Shown: positions 47,484 through 56,007 of the stretch, one piece after another | Numbering within the stretch: position 1 is the first letter of the stretch | Layout of the letters: each line of letters begins with the position of its first letter | From: an uncultured Luteitalea sp. | GTDB taxonomy: Bacteria > Acidobacteriota > Vicinamibacteria > Vicinamibacterales > Vicinamibacteraceae | NCBI GenBank assembly: GCA_934541105.1 | Contig: CAKTDA010000001.1 | Location: 186,001 to 250,000, forward strand | Length of the DNA stretch: 64,000 nucleotides | Reading direction: 5' to 3' | Translations under genes and position numbers: made by a program | The notes under the pieces: generated by a model | Database searches by the model: none | Seen by the model: the letters and a program-made list of their open reading frames with translations, nothing else | Told to the model about the DNA's origin: nothing

Positions 47484-49145
47484 GTGACTCCCGTCGCCCG
47501 CCTCGTCGTCGCCGGTGTCGTGCTCGCCAGCCTTGCCGGTGTCGGCCCGGCTCGCCTGTCGGGTCAGTCGTCTGCCGTGGTCTCGGTACGCATCACGCTC
47601 GACGGTGGTGCGGCGCCCGTGCCGCGCCACGTCCTGCTCGTCAGCGACAACCCGGCGAGCCGCGTGCCCTGGCGTGTGGTGATCGGGCAGGACGGCCATG
47701 GCCGCGTCACCCTGCCAGCCGCCAACTACACCATCGAATCGGAGGAGCCCCTCGTGTTCGGGGGGCGCGCGCTCGAATGGCGCCAGACGTTCGACGTCGT
47801 CGCCGGCTCGGACGTCACGCTCGAGTTCACGCCCGACAACGCCATGATCGTGCCGCTGCCTGAAGCGTCGGCCACCGCGGAGGACGGCACGCCGCTGCTC
47901 GATCAGTGGGCCGTCCTCGCGCGACGCCAGGACGGCGTGGTGGGGCTGTGGACGCCAACGACCATGGCCGCCGGGTTCGTCGTCTCGAACACGGGACTCG
48001 TGGCGACGAACACGCGAGCCGTCGGGAAGGCGACGAGCGTCGAGCTGCAGCTCCGCCCCGACCTGAAGATCGCCGCCCGTGTGCTGGCGGTCGATGCCGA
48101 TCAGGACGTCGCGATCCTGTGGGCCGATGCTGACGCGCTCGGCGCCCGGACGCCGATTGCCACCGGGTGCCGCGACGCGTCCCAGCCGTCGCTTTCACGC
48201 AGCCAGCCACTCGTCACGCTCGCGGCGCGTCCCGGCAGTCCGCCCTTCCCCACGCGCGGCACCGTCCGCCACGTCGAGCCGACGCTCGCGCTCGCCGACT
48301 TCGACGCCGGCCTGGACATCACGGGCGGCCCCGTCTTCGTCGCTGGAGACGTGCTGGCCGGCCTGACGTCGGTGTGGGGCGACGATGGCGAGGACTTCCG
48401 GCTCGTGCGGGTCGATGCCCTGTGCGCGACGATCGCACGCGCCGAGGCGGCCATGCAGGACGCGCCGCCGCCCTCGGCCACGCCGCTGCCCCTCGAGGCC
48501 GTCGCGCGGGCACCCGAACGAGCCCTTGCCGCTGCCGCCACGCGCCGCGCCGGCAGCCTGAATCCCTACCAGATAGCGTCGTCGGACTTCGACATCGCGT
48601 TCATCACGCCGGTGGCCGCGCATGCCGCCGCGCAGGGCCTTGCCGACTTCGGAAACTGGTCACGATACGTGGCGATGGCACACCCGGTTCTTTTCGTGCG
48701 CGTCACGCCGAAGCAGGCCGAGCGATTCTGGACGAAGGTCGCGCGCGGCGCGGCGCTGACGCAGGGCATCGCGCTTCCCGCCTTCAAGCACTTCAAGCCG
48801 GGCTTCGACCGGTTGCAGGTCACATGCGGCGGCGCGGAGGTCGTGCCCATCCACCCGTTCGTGATCGAACGCCAGGTCTCGGCAACGGCGGCCGTGCGCG
48901 AGGGGCTCTACGCATTCGAGCCACGAAGCATCGGGCCGCATTGCGGCACGGTCACTCTGTCGGTGTACTCCGAGAAGGACCCGGCACGTCGCGACGCGGT
49001 GGACGTCGATGCCCGGGTGCTCGATCAACTTGGCAAGGACGTCGTCGAGTACGAGGCACTCGTCGAGCAGCCCCGTTCACGAGGTGTCGCGGGACGCGAC
49101 CAGGCGGCACTCGTGTCCGGCTACCGGTCGCGGGCCAGCACGTAG
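47484..49145 (+). CDS. Degenerate HtrA-like (S1-fold) secreted protein
   Basis: 553 residues with a signal peptide (LVVAGVVLASLAGV). Residues about 140-320 follow the pattern of a trypsin-like HtrA domain: GFVVSNTGLVATNTRAV, then DQDVAILWADAD and DITGGPVFVAGDVLAGL. The catalytic histidine of TNAHVV is replaced by arginine (TNTRAV) and the serine of NSGGP by threonine (ITGGP), so protease activity is unlikely; only the aspartate remains. The C-terminal 230 residues are not recognised. Start is a GTG with AGGAA five bases upstream. Its 3' end overlaps the convergent polyprenyl synthase gene by 25 bases. It may be a binding scaffold. Confidence 0.72.
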   Translation: MTPVARLVVAGVVLASLAGVGPARLSGQSSAVVSVRITLDGGAAPVPRHVLLVSDNPASRVPWRVVIGQDGHGRVTLPAANYTIESEEPLVFGGRALEWRQTFDVVAGSDVTLEFTPDNAMIVPLPEASATAEDGTPLLDQWAVLARRQDGVVGLWTPTTMAAGFVVSNTGLVATNTRAVGKATSVELQLRPDLKIAARVLAVDADQDVAILWADADALGARTPIATGCRDASQPSLSRSQPLVTLAARPGSPPFPTRGTVRHVEPTLALADFDAGLDITGGPVFVAGDVLAGLTSVWGDDGEDFRLVRVDALCATIARAEAAMQDAPPPSATPLPLEAVARAPERALAAAATRRAGSLNPYQIASSDFDIAFITPVAAHAAAQGLADFGNWSRYVAMAHPVLFVRVTPKQAERFWTKVARGAALTQGIALPAFKHFKPGFDRLQVTCGGAEVVPIHPFVIERQVSATAAVREGLYAFEPRSIGPHCGTVTLSVYSEKDPARRDAVDVDARVLDQLGKDVVEYEALVEQPRSRGVAGRDQAALVSGYRSRAST

Positions 49146-50122
49146 TCGGCGAGACCGGTGAGCGCGTCGCGCTCGCGGCTTGGCGGGAACTGCGCGAGTT
49201 CCCGGCGCGCGGCGTCGGCGTACTCGGCGGCGCGGCGCGTGACCTGCGGGATGATGTCGTACTCGCGCAGGAGGCCGAGCACCTGGCGCCACGCTTCCTC
49301 GCTGACGTCGGCCTCCCGCACCACCTGCTCGATGATCGGGCGCGCCTCGGCCGGCGCGCGATCGCGCAGCAGGATCATCGGCAGCGTGAGCTTGCCCTCG
49401 CGCAGGTCGCTGCCGATCGGCTTGCCGAGCGCGGCCTGGTCGGCCGTGTAGTCGAGCAGGTCGTCCACGAGCTGGAAGGCGATCCCGAGGTTGAAGCCGT
49501 AGTCCCACAGCGCCTGCTGCTGCGCGGGCGTGATGGTGCCGATCATGCCGCCGATCTTCGACGAGCCGGCAAAGAGGTACGCGGTCTTGCGGCGGATGAT
49601 GTCGAAGTGCTCGTCCTCGGTGATCTCGACGTCGCCGTTCTTCGTGAGCTGGTAGAGCTCACCCTCGATCATCTTGAGCGTGATGTCGCACAGCACGCGA
49701 AGGACGTCGATGCGGTCGTACTGCAGCGCCATGCCGAGCGACTTGATGTAGAGGTAGTCGCCGAGCAGGACCGTGACCTCGTTGCCCCACCGGGAGTGCA
49801 CGGCGAGGCGTCCGCGCCGCAATTCCGAGTCGTCGATGATGTCGTCGTGGACGAGCGTCGCGGTGTGGATGAACTCGATGACCGAGGCATACAGCACGGC
49901 CATGTCGCTCGCGGCCGCACCGCCGGCGAGGCGGCCTGCCATCAGCATCACCGCGGGGCGCACACGCTTGCCGCCGGTGTTCTGGAGGTACTTGCCGATC
50001 TCGGGGATCAGTTCGACGCGCGAGTCGATGTGACGGAGGAAGGCCTGGTTGACGCGCTCCAGGTCGTCCTTCACGGGCTCGAACAGCTGCGCTAGATCGG
50101 GAGGTGACGAAGAAGGCTGCAC
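49121..50122 (-). CDS. Polyprenyl diphosphate synthase (IspB-like)
   Basis: 333 residues of the all-helical isoprenyl synthase family, with the two aspartate motifs in LVHDDIIDDSELRRG and FQLVDDLLDYT and the conserved GGKRVRPAVMLMAG. It condenses isopentenyl diphosphate into a long-chain prenyl diphosphate, most likely for the quinone side chain. The start is a GTG at 50122 (VQPSSSPPDL); no in-frame ATG fits. A TTGACA promoter lies just upstream. The stop overlaps the convergent gene. Confidence 0.93.
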   Translation of the reverse strand: MQPSSSPPDLAQLFEPVKDDLERVNQAFLRHIDSRVELIPEIGKYLQNTGGKRVRPAVMLMAGRLAGGAAASDMAVLYASVIEFIHTATLVHDDIIDDSELRRGRLAVHSRWGNEVTVLLGDYLYIKSLGMALQYDRIDVLRVLCDITLKMIEGELYQLTKNGDVEITEDEHFDIIRRKTAYLFAGSSKIGGMIGTITPAQQQALWDYGFNLGIAFQLVDDLLDYTADQAALGKPIGSDLREGKLTLPMILLRDRAPAEARPIIEQVVREADVSEEAWRQVLGLLREYDIIPQVTRRAAEYADAARRELAQFPPSRERDALTGLADYVLARDR

Positions 50123-50138
50123 GTGCGAAACCCCGAGA

Positions 50139-50167
50139 ATCTCAACACATAGTGGTAGGCGTGTCAA
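50139..50167 (-). promoter_or_regulatory. Promoter of the polyprenyl synthase gene
   Basis: On the minus strand a consensus TTGACA (50167-50162), exactly 17 bases, and TGAGAT (50144-50139). The start of transcription would fall near 50132, about ten bases before the GTG. The -35 box sits in the loop of the inverted repeat at 50155-50176. Confidence 0.6.
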
Positions 50168-50176
50168 CGCGCCTAC
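50155..50176. other. Inverted repeat around the -35 box, overlapping the tatD stop
   Basis: GTAGGCG (50155-50161) and CGCCTAC (50170-50176) form a 7-bp stem with an eight-base loop that contains TGTCAA, the complement of the -35 box. The tatD stop codon lies within the right arm. It may act as operator, as tatD terminator, or both. Confidence 0.5.
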
Positions 50177-50958
50177 CTGTTGGGCCCGACAGGGGCGAAG
50201 AGCGCATCCGCGTTGGCCACGGCCTCGCCGGCCGCCGCCTCGGCGCCGAGTCCACGGACCTCCGCCATCATCTCGAGGACCCGCAGCACGCGGGCCGGCT
50301 CGTTCCGGCCACCGCGGCGCGGTGCGGGCGCCAGGAACGGGCTGTCGGTCTCGACGAGCCACCGGTCTGCCGGCACCCGTCGCGCGACGTCGCGAAGTGC
50401 CTCGGCCCTCGGGAAGGTCATGATGCCCGAGAACGAGAGGTAGAAGCCGCGTGCGATGGCGGCGTCGGCAAGCGCCGCGTCGCCGGTGAAGCAGTGGAAG
50501 ACCCCGCGCACGCGGCCCCGGCCTGCTGCATCGAGCACGGCCAGCGTGTCGGCGTCGGCCTCCCGGGTGTGAATCACCACCGGCAGGTCCCGGTCGATCG
50601 CCAGCGCGAGTTGTGCGGCAAAGACCTCGCGCTGGACGTCGCGGGGGGCGAAGTCGTAGTGGTAGTCGAGGCCGATTTCGCCGAGCGCCACGGCGTCCAC
50701 GTCCCGGATGGCCGCCTCGACGAGCGAACCGACCGACGTCAGCGGCACCTGCGCCGCGTGGTGCGGGTGGAGGCCCGCCGAGAACCGCAGCGACGGCCAG
50801 CGCTCCCGCAGCATCGGCACGCGCTCGACCTCGACGCGGCTGGCGGCATCGATGATGCAGATCGCCTGCGTGACGCCCGCCTCGATGGCGCGGGCAATCA
50901 CGGCGTCGAGGTCGTCCACGAACTCGTCGCCGGCGAGATGGCAGTGTGTGTCGATCAC
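50173..50958 (-). CDS. tatD: TatD-family metal-dependent hydrolase
   Basis: 261 residues with the TatD signatures: IDTHCHL at the start, ALGEIGLDYH, VVIHTREAD, FHCFTGD and VETDSPFLAP. TatD proteins are TIM-barrel nucleases linked to DNA repair or D-aminoacyl-tRNA quality control in different bacteria. It lies 9 bases after metG, as it often does in bacteria. Start ATG 50958. Confidence 0.95.
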   Translation of the reverse strand: MIDTHCHLAGDEFVDDLDAVIARAIEAGVTQAICIIDAASRVEVERVPMLRERWPSLRFSAGLHPHHAAQVPLTSVGSLVEAAIRDVDAVALGEIGLDYHYDFAPRDVQREVFAAQLALAIDRDLPVVIHTREADADTLAVLDAAGRGRVRGVFHCFTGDAALADAAIARGFYLSFSGIMTFPRAEALRDVARRVPADRWLVETDSPFLAPAPRRGGRNEPARVLRVLEMMAEVRGLGAEAAAGEAVANADALFAPVGPNR

Positions 50959-50967
50959 CGGATGGTC

Positions 50968-52980
50968 CTACCTGACCCTCGTGCCCGGAGCCGGCGGTGT
51001 CTCGAACCCAATCAGCTGGGCCTTGCCGTCGGTGTCGGCGGCCAGCACCATGCCGTGCGAGACAAGCCCCATCATCGGTCGCGGCGCGAGGTTGGCGACA
51101 AAGACGATCGTGCGGCCGACGATCGCGTCGGGCGCGTAGGACTCGGCAATGCCCGCAAGGATCGTGCGCTCGGACCCGGCACCGTCCTGCACCGTCAGCT
51201 TCAGCAGCTTCTTCGACTTCGGCACGGCCTCGGCCGCCAGCACCTTGCCGACCTTCAGTTCGACCTTCGCGAAGTCGTCGATGGTGATGACGCCATCTGC
51301 TGTCGGAGGCTGGGACGCCGGGGGCTGGGGCGCAGGCGTCGGGACGACCGGCGCGGTGCTCGGTGTTGGCACGGGTGCCTGGGACTCGTCGGACACGTTC
51401 GATTCTGCTTTCCTCTTGCCGGCCGCAGCGGGTGCCGGCTCGATCGATGGACTGGAGGCCGAAGGCGATGCCTCGGCGCGCGGCCACAGGGCCTCGCCGG
51501 CACGCACCGTGCGCGCGCCGTCGTTGCGCCAGCTGCCCTCGATGGACAGGCGGCGCTCGGCAAGCGGCGTGTCGTCGCCGAGCCGCGCGAGGATGGCCTG
51601 GCTGCTGCGCGGCATCACGGGGCCGAGCAGCACGGTCGCAAGCCGCAGGCTCTCGGCGGCCGAGAAGAGGACTTCGTCGAGGGCTGCCGCGTTGGCCGGG
51701 TCCTTCGCGAGCGTCCAGGGGGCGCGCTCCGCGAGGTACTCGTTCGTCGCATCGAGCAGGCGATACACCGACGCGACACCCTGGTGCAGCGCATACGACT
51801 CCATCGCCGCCGCGTACTCGCGCGTCGTCGTTGCCGCGAGGTCCTGGAGGCGTGACGGCGATGTCGTCGGGACGAGTCGCCCCTCGCGGTACCTGGCGCC
51901 CATCGCCGTGACGCGGTTGACAAGGTTGCCGAGGTTGTTGGCGAGGTCGGCGTTGTAGCGCTCCTCGAACCGCTCGAAGCTGAAGTCCCCGTCTGACCCG
52001 TAAGGGATCTCCTTCGTGAGGAACAGCCGCAGCGCATCGGCGCCGAACCGCTGCGCGGCATCGAGCGGGTCCACGGCCGTGCCGAGCGACTTGCTCATCT
52101 TCTCGCCGCGCAGGTGGACCCAGCCGTGCCCGAACACCTGGCGCGGCACGGGGAGGCCGGCGCTCATGAGCATCGCGGGCCAGATGACACAGTGGAAACG
52201 CGTGATGTCCTTCCCGATGACGTGCAGGTCGGCGGGCCACCACCGCTCGAACAGCGCGTCGTCGGTGCCGAGGCCCACGGCCGATGCATAGTTGATGAGG
52301 GCGTCGAACCAGACGTACACGACGCTCGACGGATCGGTCGGGAGCGGGATGCCCCAGGACTGGCCCGCGCGGCTGATCGAGATGTCGTCGAGCCCGCCCT
52401 CGAGCAGGCGGAGGATCTCGTTGCGGCGAACCTCGGGCTGCAGGAAGTCCGGGTGCTCGGCGAAATGCGCCAGCAGCCGATCACGATAGGCCGAGAGCTT
52501 GAAGAAGTGATTGCGCTCCTTGATCCAGTCGGGGCGCGTGCGGTGGATCGGGCACAGGCCGTCCACGAGGTCCTTCTCCTGCTTGAAGGCCTCGCAGCCG
52601 ACGCAGTACCACCCTTCGTAGTCGGCCTGGTACAGGTCGCCGGCCGCGGCGATCCGGGTGACGATCGCCTCGACGGCCGCCTTGTGCCGGGGCTGCGTCG
52701 TGCGGATGAAGTCGTCGAAGGACAGATCCAGCGCACTCCAGACCTCGCGGAACTCCTGCTCCATCCGATCGCAGTACGCGAGCGGGTCCTGGCCCAGTTC
52801 GCGGGCCCGACGGAAGACGTTCTGCGAGTGCTCGTCGTTGCCCATCACGAAGTGGGTGTCGACGCCGCTCAGCCGCTTGAAGCGCGCGATGACGTCGGCG
52901 GTGATCTTCTCGTACGCCGTGCCGAGGTGCGGGCGGCTGTTGACGTAGTCGATGGCGGTGGTCAGGTAGAAGCGCGGCAT
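50968..52980 (-). CDS. metG: Methionyl-tRNA synthetase with C-terminal tRNA-binding domain
   Basis: 670 residues. A class I catalytic core has the HIGH-like RPHLGTAYEKI and the KMSKS loop in RGEKMSKSLGTAV. A zinc-type knuckle has CVGC and CPIH. After the anticodon-binding helices comes a proline/alanine-rich linker (about 510-560) and a C-terminal EMAP/Trbp111 tRNA-binding domain (about 565-670, VELKVGKVLAAEAVPKSKKL). It charges tRNA-Met. Start ATG 52980; 9 bases separate it from radC upstream. Confidence 0.97.
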   Translation of the reverse strand: MPRFYLTTAIDYVNSRPHLGTAYEKITADVIARFKRLSGVDTHFVMGNDEHSQNVFRRARELGQDPLAYCDRMEQEFREVWSALDLSFDDFIRTTQPRHKAAVEAIVTRIAAAGDLYQADYEGWYCVGCEAFKQEKDLVDGLCPIHRTRPDWIKERNHFFKLSAYRDRLLAHFAEHPDFLQPEVRRNEILRLLEGGLDDISISRAGQSWGIPLPTDPSSVVYVWFDALINYASAVGLGTDDALFERWWPADLHVIGKDITRFHCVIWPAMLMSAGLPVPRQVFGHGWVHLRGEKMSKSLGTAVDPLDAAQRFGADALRLFLTKEIPYGSDGDFSFERFEERYNADLANNLGNLVNRVTAMGARYREGRLVPTTSPSRLQDLAATTTREYAAAMESYALHQGVASVYRLLDATNEYLAERAPWTLAKDPANAAALDEVLFSAAESLRLATVLLGPVMPRSSQAILARLGDDTPLAERRLSIEGSWRNDGARTVRAGEALWPRAEASPSASSPSIEPAPAAAGKRKAESNVSDESQAPVPTPSTAPVVPTPAPQPPASQPPTADGVITIDDFAKVELKVGKVLAAEAVPKSKKLLKLTVQDGAGSERTILAGIAESYAPDAIVGRTIVFVANLAPRPMMGLVSHGMVLAADTDGKAQLIGFETPPAPGTRVR

Positions 52981-52989
52981 GGTGTGGTG

Positions 52990-53664
52990 TCAGCGGGTCA
53001 GCTTGTCCATCTCGCGAAGGCTGCAATAGGTGGCGTCGCCAAGAATCACGTGGTCGAGCACGGCAATCCCCATCACCGTGCCGGCCTCGACCATCCGTCG
53101 CGTGATCGCCAGATCCTGCTCGCTCGGGAGCGGATCGCCCGACGGATGATTGTGGAACAGCACCACGGCCGCCGCCCCACAGAGCGTCGCCTCGCGGAAC
53201 ACGTCGCGCGGGTGCATCGGCGTCGCATCGGCCGTGCCGCGCGTGAGCACGCGCGCGTGCAGCACCCGGTGGCGCGCGTCGAGCAGGAGCACGCCAGCCT
53301 GCTCCACGTCGGACGACCCGAACCGCGGCAGGAGGTACCGCGCCGCATCGGCCGGGGCCGTGACCTGCACCCGGGCCGGCGTCGCGCGGACCACGCTGCG
53401 CCGCCCCAGTTCCAGTCCGGCGACAATCCGGCTCGCGGTCGCACTGCCAAGTCCCCGCCGCTGCGCGAGCGCGATCGACGACGTGCGGGCCAACCCCCGC
53501 AGCCCGCCGACCTCGGCGAGCAGGTCGTTGGCGAGTTCCAGGGCGGTGGCTGCCGCGGACCCGTGCCCGATGAGCACCGCCAGCAGCTCGTTGTCGCCGA
53601 GCGCGGCCTGTCCCTGGTCGGCGAGCTTCTCGCGCGGCCGGTCCTGCGGGGCGAGGTGCTTCAT
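52990..53664 (-). CDS. radC: RadC-like JAB/MPN-domain protein
   Basis: 224 residues with an N-terminal helix-hairpin-helix-like region (PREKLADQGQAALGDNELLA) and the JAMM metal site HNHPSGDPLPSEQD. RadC proteins are widespread; their role is unsettled, and the old link to repair is not supported in E. coli. ATG 53664 has GAGGG upstream; the frame is open to a GTG at 53709. It is transcribed with metG and tatD. It is divergent from the DUF4398 gene. Confidence 0.94.
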   Translation of the reverse strand: MKHLAPQDRPREKLADQGQAALGDNELLAVLIGHGSAAATALELANDLLAEVGGLRGLARTSSIALAQRRGLGSATASRIVAGLELGRRSVVRATPARVQVTAPADAARYLLPRFGSSDVEQAGVLLLDARHRVLHARVLTRGTADATPMHPRDVFREATLCGAAAVVLFHNHPSGDPLPSEQDLAITRRMVEAGTVMGIAVLDHVILGDATYCSLREMDKLTR

Positions 53665-53729
53665 GACGCAGCCCTCCGGCACGCCCCCGGCGCCGCGGGC
53701 AAGCCCCACATCCTACTACGCCCTGTCGG

Positions 53730-53735
53730 TATACT
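53730..53735 (+). promoter_or_regulatory. TATACT -10 box seven bases before an ATG
   Basis: TATACT followed by exactly seven bases and then ATG at 53743, the same geometry as at 26723. No -35 match and no ribosome binding site. The mRNA is predicted to be leaderless. Confidence 0.5.
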
Positions 53736-53742
53736 CCTGCGC

Positions 53743-54378
53743 ATGTCCGCCCGTTCCGGCATGGCCGTGTCCATGCTGCGCGCCCCGCTCGCCGCCGTCC
53801 TGCTCGCCCTCGCCACCGCCTGCGCGGCACCGCCCCAGAAGGAGATGGACCAGGCCGAAGGGGCCATCACCGCCGCCCGCGCCGCCGGCGCAGCCCAGTA
53901 CGCGAGCGACGAGTTCACCGCGGCCGAGACCGCCTTGCGGCGCTCGCACGAGGCCGCCGCGCAACGCGACTTCCGGCAGGCCCTCAACCACGCCCTCGAC
54001 GCCCGCGAGCGCGCCCAGACCGCGGCACGCGAGGCTGCGGACAAGAAGGCCCTCGCGCGCGGCCAGGCCGAGCGCGCCGTGACCGCGGCCGAACTCGCGA
54101 TTGCCTCGGCGCAACAGACCCTCGCTGCACCCGAACCGGGCCCCGCGGGGCGACGCCCGAGCGCCGCGGTGGCGGCCGCGAAGGCCGCGTTCACGACCGC
54201 ACTCGAGGGGGCATCCACGGCCCTGCAAGAAGCGCGCTCACACGTGCAGGCGCAGCGGTTCGACGAGGCGCTGCAGGTCGCCAGCCCGCTGCCGGAGCGA
54301 ATTCGCGAGGCAACGACGGCATATGAAGCGGCCGCGCGCGCGACGCGGGTCACCCGTCCCGCGCGGCGCAGCCGCTGA
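53743..54378 (+). CDS. DUF4398-type helical lipoprotein
   Basis: 211 residues. The signal segment ends in a lipobox-like ATAC. The rest is almost entirely helical, rich in alanine, arginine and glutamate, with a DUF4398-like segment (QAEGAITAARAAGAAQYASD, FTAAETALRRSHEAAAQRD). Such proteins are lipid-anchored and often occur near OmpA-type envelope proteins; here none is adjacent. It starts without a ribosome binding site and is divergent from radC. The following 102 bases (54379-54480) contain only the small hairpin GTGCAG-GAA-CTGCAC at 54383-54397. Confidence 0.75.
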   Translation: MSARSGMAVSMLRAPLAAVLLALATACAAPPQKEMDQAEGAITAARAAGAAQYASDEFTAAETALRRSHEAAAQRDFRQALNHALDARERAQTAAREAADKKALARGQAERAVTAAELAIASAQQTLAAPEPGPAGRRPSAAVAAAKAAFTTALEGASTALQEARSHVQAQRFDEALQVASPLPERIREATTAYEAAARATRVTRPARRSR

Positions 54379-54480
54379 CGCGGTGCAGGAACTGCACGTC
54401 GTGTCGTCCAGCGGGTGGCGAAAGTTGCGGGGATGGCCCGCGTCTGGAACGGGATCCGGGGGAGCGAACAGGATCGGGGC

Positions 54481-56007
54481 CTAGAACAGGATCGGGCCGA
54501 GCACCGCGAGCAGGCCGACGATCGCCACGAAGCCAGCGATGTCGAGGACGATGCCGTTGCGCATCATGGCGCCGATCGGGACGTGGCCGCTGCTGTAGAC
54601 GATCGCGTTCGGGGCCGTCGAGATCGGCATCATGAACCCCATCGAGGCGCCCAGGGTGGCGCCGAGCGCCGGCAGCATCGGATCGATGCCCGAGGCCGCG
54701 GCCACCGCAATGGCCACGGGCACGACCATGTTGGCCGACGCCGTGTTCGATGTCGTCTCGGACAGCACGATGGCCGCCGCGGTGAAGACGGTGGTCAGCG
54801 TCATGGGTCCCGCACCGGGCAGCCACGCCGTCAGCCCCTCGCCCATGGCCGTGGCCAGCCCGGTCGAGAACGCGAGGTCGCCCATCGCCAGTCCGCCGCC
54901 GTAGAGCAGCACGATGCCCCAGTCGATCCGGGACGCCTCGTCCCAGCTGATCGTGAACTTGCGGGCGGCCCAGTGCACGGGCAGCACGAACAGCAGCATG
55001 GCGCCGAGCATCGCCGCGATGCCCTCGGGCACCGACAGCATGTAGCTCCGCATGAGCGGCGTGCCGCTCATGCCGACGAGCGCGAGCAGTCCGGGGAACG
55101 TCCAGAGCAGCACCGTGATGCCGAACGCGATGCAGACGTTGCGCTGCGCCTTCGACATCGGCCCGAGCCGCGCGAGTTCTTCGCGCACGATGCGCGCGCT
55201 CGCCTCCCCCACCTCGACACCGCGGGTCCCCGTCCAGGCGAAGAATGCCGCAAGGACCGAGAACAGGATGAGGACCAGCGGCACGCCAATCGCCATCCAG
55301 CGGAAGAAGCCGATGTGCGTACCGGTGATGCGCTCGATGAGGCCGATGCCAATCAGGTTCGGTGGGGTCCCGACGGGTGTCGCCATGCCCCCGATGGAGG
55401 CGCCAAACGAGGTGATGAGCATCATCACCGTCGCGAACCGCCGCAGGCTCTCGTCCTGCCCGGGTGTGCCCCGCCGCAGTTGCGCGATGATCGAGACGCC
55501 AATCGGGAACATCATCGCGGTGGTCGCGGTGTTGCTCATCCACATCGAGATGACGGTGCCGACGAGCCCGTACACCACGAGGATGCGCGTGCCGCTGCTG
55601 CCCACCCACGGCGACGCGAGTGCGGTGAACGCGATGCGCCGATCGAGGCCGTGGACGAACATCGCCTCGGCGAGGATGAAGCTGCCGATGAAGAGGAAGA
55701 TGATCGGGTCGGCAAACGGCGCCAACGCGCTTCGGGCCGGTGCGACCTGAAAGACCACGGCCAGCACGGGCCCGAGCACCGCCGTGATGGCCATCGGCAG
55801 CGCCTCGGTGATCCACAGCACCACGACCATCGACAGGATGGCAGCCAGCCGGTGCGGCACGTCGGGCAGGGGCAGGGGCGCGACCCACATCAGCAGGAAG
55901 ACGAGCGGCCCGAGGAACAGGCCCCAGGTGCGGCGCTTCCTGTTGAACGCTTCCTCCGCCGGCGAGTAGGTCTCCACCGCGCCAATGGCTTCGTGCAGGG
56001 TCCTCAC
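54481..56007 (-). CDS. SLC13/DASS-family sodium-coupled anion transporter
   Basis: 508 residues with about eleven hydrophobic helices and two copies of the SNT motif that binds sodium and substrate in DASS transporters (MWMSNTATTAMMFP and SETTSNTASANMVVPVA). TPPNLIGIGL is the matching hairpin. It imports a di- or tricarboxylate, or sulfate, across the inner membrane. The GTG start at 56007 overlaps the dapF stop by four bases (GTGA). The frame is open upstream but only within dapF. It is the last gene of the operon. Confidence 0.9.
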   Translation of the reverse strand: MRTLHEAIGAVETYSPAEEAFNRKRRTWGLFLGPLVFLLMWVAPLPLPDVPHRLAAILSMVVVLWITEALPMAITAVLGPVLAVVFQVAPARSALAPFADPIIFLFIGSFILAEAMFVHGLDRRIAFTALASPWVGSSGTRILVVYGLVGTVISMWMSNTATTAMMFPIGVSIIAQLRRGTPGQDESLRRFATVMMLITSFGASIGGMATPVGTPPNLIGIGLIERITGTHIGFFRWMAIGVPLVLILFSVLAAFFAWTGTRGVEVGEASARIVREELARLGPMSKAQRNVCIAFGITVLLWTFPGLLALVGMSGTPLMRSYMLSVPEGIAAMLGAMLLFVLPVHWAARKFTISWDEASRIDWGIVLLYGGGLAMGDLAFSTGLATAMGEGLTAWLPGAGPMTLTTVFTAAAIVLSETTSNTASANMVVPVAIAVAAASGIDPMLPALGATLGASMGFMMPISTAPNAIVYSSGHVPIGAMMRNGIVLDIAGFVAIVGLLAVLGPILF

